Below are positions 62,258 to 64,000 of a stretch of 64,000 nucleotides of DNA, in pieces. The position numbers and the translations under genes were made by a program. Below the pieces are notes generated by a model. That model searched no databases. It saw only the letters and a program-made list of their open reading frames with translations, and had not been told where the DNA came from. Source of the stretch: Rhodococcus sp. WMMA185 (GTDB lineage: Bacteria; Actinomycetota; Actinomycetes; Mycobacteriales; Mycobacteriaceae). How positions within the stretch are numbered: position 1 is the stretch's first letter; every line of letters starts with the position of its first letter. The stretch covers positions 3,170,501-3,234,500 of the forward strand of contig NZ_CP017014.1 of the NCBI RefSeq assembly GCF_001767395.1, written 5' to 3'.

Positions 62258-64000
62258 TCATCGAATGTTGCCAGTCCACTGAGCGGCCAGGCTCGACATC
62301 TCCGATGCCCAGCAGCGGACCGTCTCGACGTCCAGTACTTCCGAGGAGAACGAGAAGTACGCGTGCACGGGCCCGTCGTCGATCGGTTCGTAGAAACTGA
62401 GCGTCAGATCCACATCCGGAACGCCCACCGGGACCGGCATCAGTGCACCCAATGCGTCCAGATGATCGAGCCTCGCCTGTTCGTGGTGTACGAGCATGAC
62501 CTGCGGGCGCAGCACGGCCGACCCATCTCCCACAGCGTCCACGACATCCGCGAAGGCCACGTCCTGATTGTCGAGCGCATCGAGATTCGATCTGCGGATA
62601 CGCTGCAGCAGCTCTACGGGATCCGGATCGCCGCTCGTATCCGTTCGCAACAGAACGATGTTGAAGAAGCAACCGATCAGCGCGTCGAGTGCTTGCTCGG
62701 AGCGACCCGCAACCAGCGATCCGAGCGGAATATCCGTGCCGGCGCCGTGACGGGTCAGCACGGTCGCGAGAGCGGCCTGCAGCACCATGAACAGACTCGT
62801 TCCGGTATCCCTAGCGAAAGCATCGATCGAAGAATGCAATTCCGAGTCGATCTCGACAGGTATCAACTGCAGAGTCACTTCTGGGGTCCGGGATCCGGAC
62901 CCGCTCGGTGCCGGTAGCTCGAGCCGGGGCGGCATGCCGGCCAATCTCTCCCGCCAGTAGGCGAGCTGGCGGGAATATCGACTGTCCGGATCGTGGGGAT
63001 CGCCGGTCAGCGCCTCATGCCACACGACGTAATCGGGGTACTCGACAGTTAGTGGTTCCCAGTCGGGTTCGTCGCCGCTGGACCGGGAAGCGTACGCGCC
63101 CATCAGATCGCTGAGCAGCGGCACCACCGACCACTCGTCCACCGCAATGTAGTGCATCGCCAGGAGCAGCACCTGCGTGCCGTCCGCAGCGCTGACGAGA
63201 TGAGCCCGTAGCGGTGCCTGTTCGGTGAGGTCCATTGGCTGTTGCGCCAACTCGAAGACCGTCCGGTGTACGTCACCGCCACCGACGTCGACGACTGCGA
63301 GAACAGGGCGAACCGCTTCCCGCGCGACAACGGTATCGCCGAGTTCGGCGTACACAGTGCGCAGTGGTTCGTGCCGGGACGTGACGTCGTCGAGTGCCCG
63401 TGCCAGGATTTCCGGATCAACTGTGCCGCGAATCTGCACCGACAGTGCGTGACTGGCCTGCGCCTCGGCGCCCCCCGCGCGGAATTGCCTCCAGAACCGC
63501 CGTTGCGGTCCGGACAGCGGTAGCGTCTCCGGCCTTGGGCCTGCGGGCACCAGTACCGGCCGGCCGGATCTGGCCGCGCCGGCGACGATCTCGGAGAGTC
63601 CGGCCACAGTGGAACTGTCGAACACGTCCCTGATGGTCAGGTCGACTCCGAACCGCTTGCGAAGGGTTCCAACCAACCTCATCGACGCCATGGAGTTGCC
63701 GCCGAGGTCGAAGAAGTTGTCGTGGATGCCCACTGAGGGCAGGTGCAGGATCTCGGCGAATACCTCCGCTATCTCTTTCTGCTGCGGGGTCTGCGCGGCG
63801 ACGACCCCGGTCAGCGCCGACCAGTCCGGTCGCGGAAGCGCCTTGCGGTCGAGTTTGCCGTTGGGGGTCAGCGGCAGATCGCCGTCGAGAACGACGACCA
63901 CGGTCGGCACCATGTAGTCCGGCAGGCGGTCGGCGGCATGGGCACGCAGTGCCTGTGGATCGACGCGCTCGGCCCGGCCATCGGACACGGTCACGTAGCC
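62258..64000 (-). CDS. Non-ribosomal peptide synthetase, C-terminal part (5' end outside window)
   Basis: 581 codons in the window. Order from the N-side: end of an adenylation domain (LTPNGKLDRKALPRPDW, A10), a carrier domain with DLGGNSMASMR (Ser for phosphopantetheine), and a final condensation domain ending at the stop. That domain has MHYIAVDEW in place of HHxxxDG (second His and Asp kept, first His and Gly lost). No thioesterase, so release is probably through this terminal domain. With the monooxygenase and MbtH it should make a hydroxamate siderophore. Confidence 0.9.
   Translation of the reverse strand, partial: GYVTVSDGRAERVDPQALRAHAADRLPDYMVPTVVVVLDGDLPLTPNGKLDRKALPRPDWSALTGVVAAQTPQQKEIAEVFAEILHLPSVGIHDNFFDLGGNSMASMRLVGTLRKRFGVDLTIRDVFDSSTVAGLSEIVAGAARSGRPVLVPAGPRPETLPLSGPQRRFWRQFRAGGAEAQASHALSVQIRGTVDPEILARALDDVTSRHEPLRTVYAELGDTVVAREAVRPVLAVVDVGGGDVHRTVFELAQQPMDLTEQAPLRAHLVSAADGTQVLLLAMHYIAVDEWSVVPLLSDLMGAYASRSSGDEPDWEPLTVEYPDYVVWHEALTGDPHDPDSRYSRQLAYWRERLAGMPPRLELPAPSGSGSRTPEVTLQLIPVEIDSELHSSIDAFARDTGTSLFMVLQAALATVLTRHGAGTDIPLGSLVAGRSEQALDALIGCFFNIVLLRTDTSGDPDPVELLQRIRRSNLDALDNQDVAFADVVDAVGDGSAVLRPQVMLVHHEQARLDHLDALGALMPVPVGVPDVDLTLSFYEPIDDGPVHAYFSFSSEVLDVETVRCWASEMSSLAAQWTGNIR

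Overview
The window looks like chromosomal DNA of a mycolic-acid actinobacterium, most likely Rhodococcus. The evidence is moderately high G+C, many GTG/TTG starts and ATGA/GTGA stop-start overlaps, mycobacterium-like proteins (DUF3073, Abhydrolase_9, actinobacterial CydA/B and PurF) and an order of pur genes and neighbours resembling Mycobacterium tuberculosis. I infer the R. erythropolis/qingshengii clade from composition; I could not test this.

Layout. 1-3.8 kb holds the cytochrome bd oxidase genes cydA-cydB-cydD, with cydD leaving the window. 3.9-7.6 kb holds pabC and a translationally coupled ygfZ-MOSC-asparaginase run. 7.8-48 kb is a core block with eight de novo purine genes (purM, F, L, Q, S, C, B, D) interspersed with peptidases, a cyclopropane-fatty-acid-synthase-like enzyme, secreted and membrane proteins, a C4-dicarboxylate permease with a divergent two-component system, an MFS exporter, and a tandemly duplicated ABC exporter/MarR cassette (34.1-38.6 kb). 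In that cassette one marR copy is broken by an internal inversion. 48-54 kb is accessory: a guanidine-III riboswitch driving a SugE/Gdx exporter, an atypical P450, a class II aldolase, a PucR regulator and a VOC/ArsR pair.

54.5-58.5 kb is a small island at the 3' end of a tRNA-Thr(UGU) gene. A 24-bp copy of the tRNA 3' end marks its far side. No integrase is visible. It holds two diverged copies of one module: a secreted protein with a GSL-rich tail, divergent from a lipoprotein, each secreted gene followed by a structured element of about 100 nt. 58.6-64 kb has a SnoaL-like protein, a ThrE exporter and the start of a hydroxamate siderophore locus (MbtH, ornithine/lysine N-monooxygenase, end of an NRPS) with an IdeR/DmdR-like site.

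Working together: PurF, PurD, PurSQL, PurM, PurC and PurB cover most steps to IMP and the last step to AMP (purN, purK/E and purH are not here). The dctA/CitA-like pair fits dicarboxylate sensing and uptake. The right edge fits iron-regulated siderophore synthesis. The best leads for novelty are the island modules with their structured elements, the inverted marR pseudogene, the riboswitch-controlled exporter and the P450 lacking canonical motifs.
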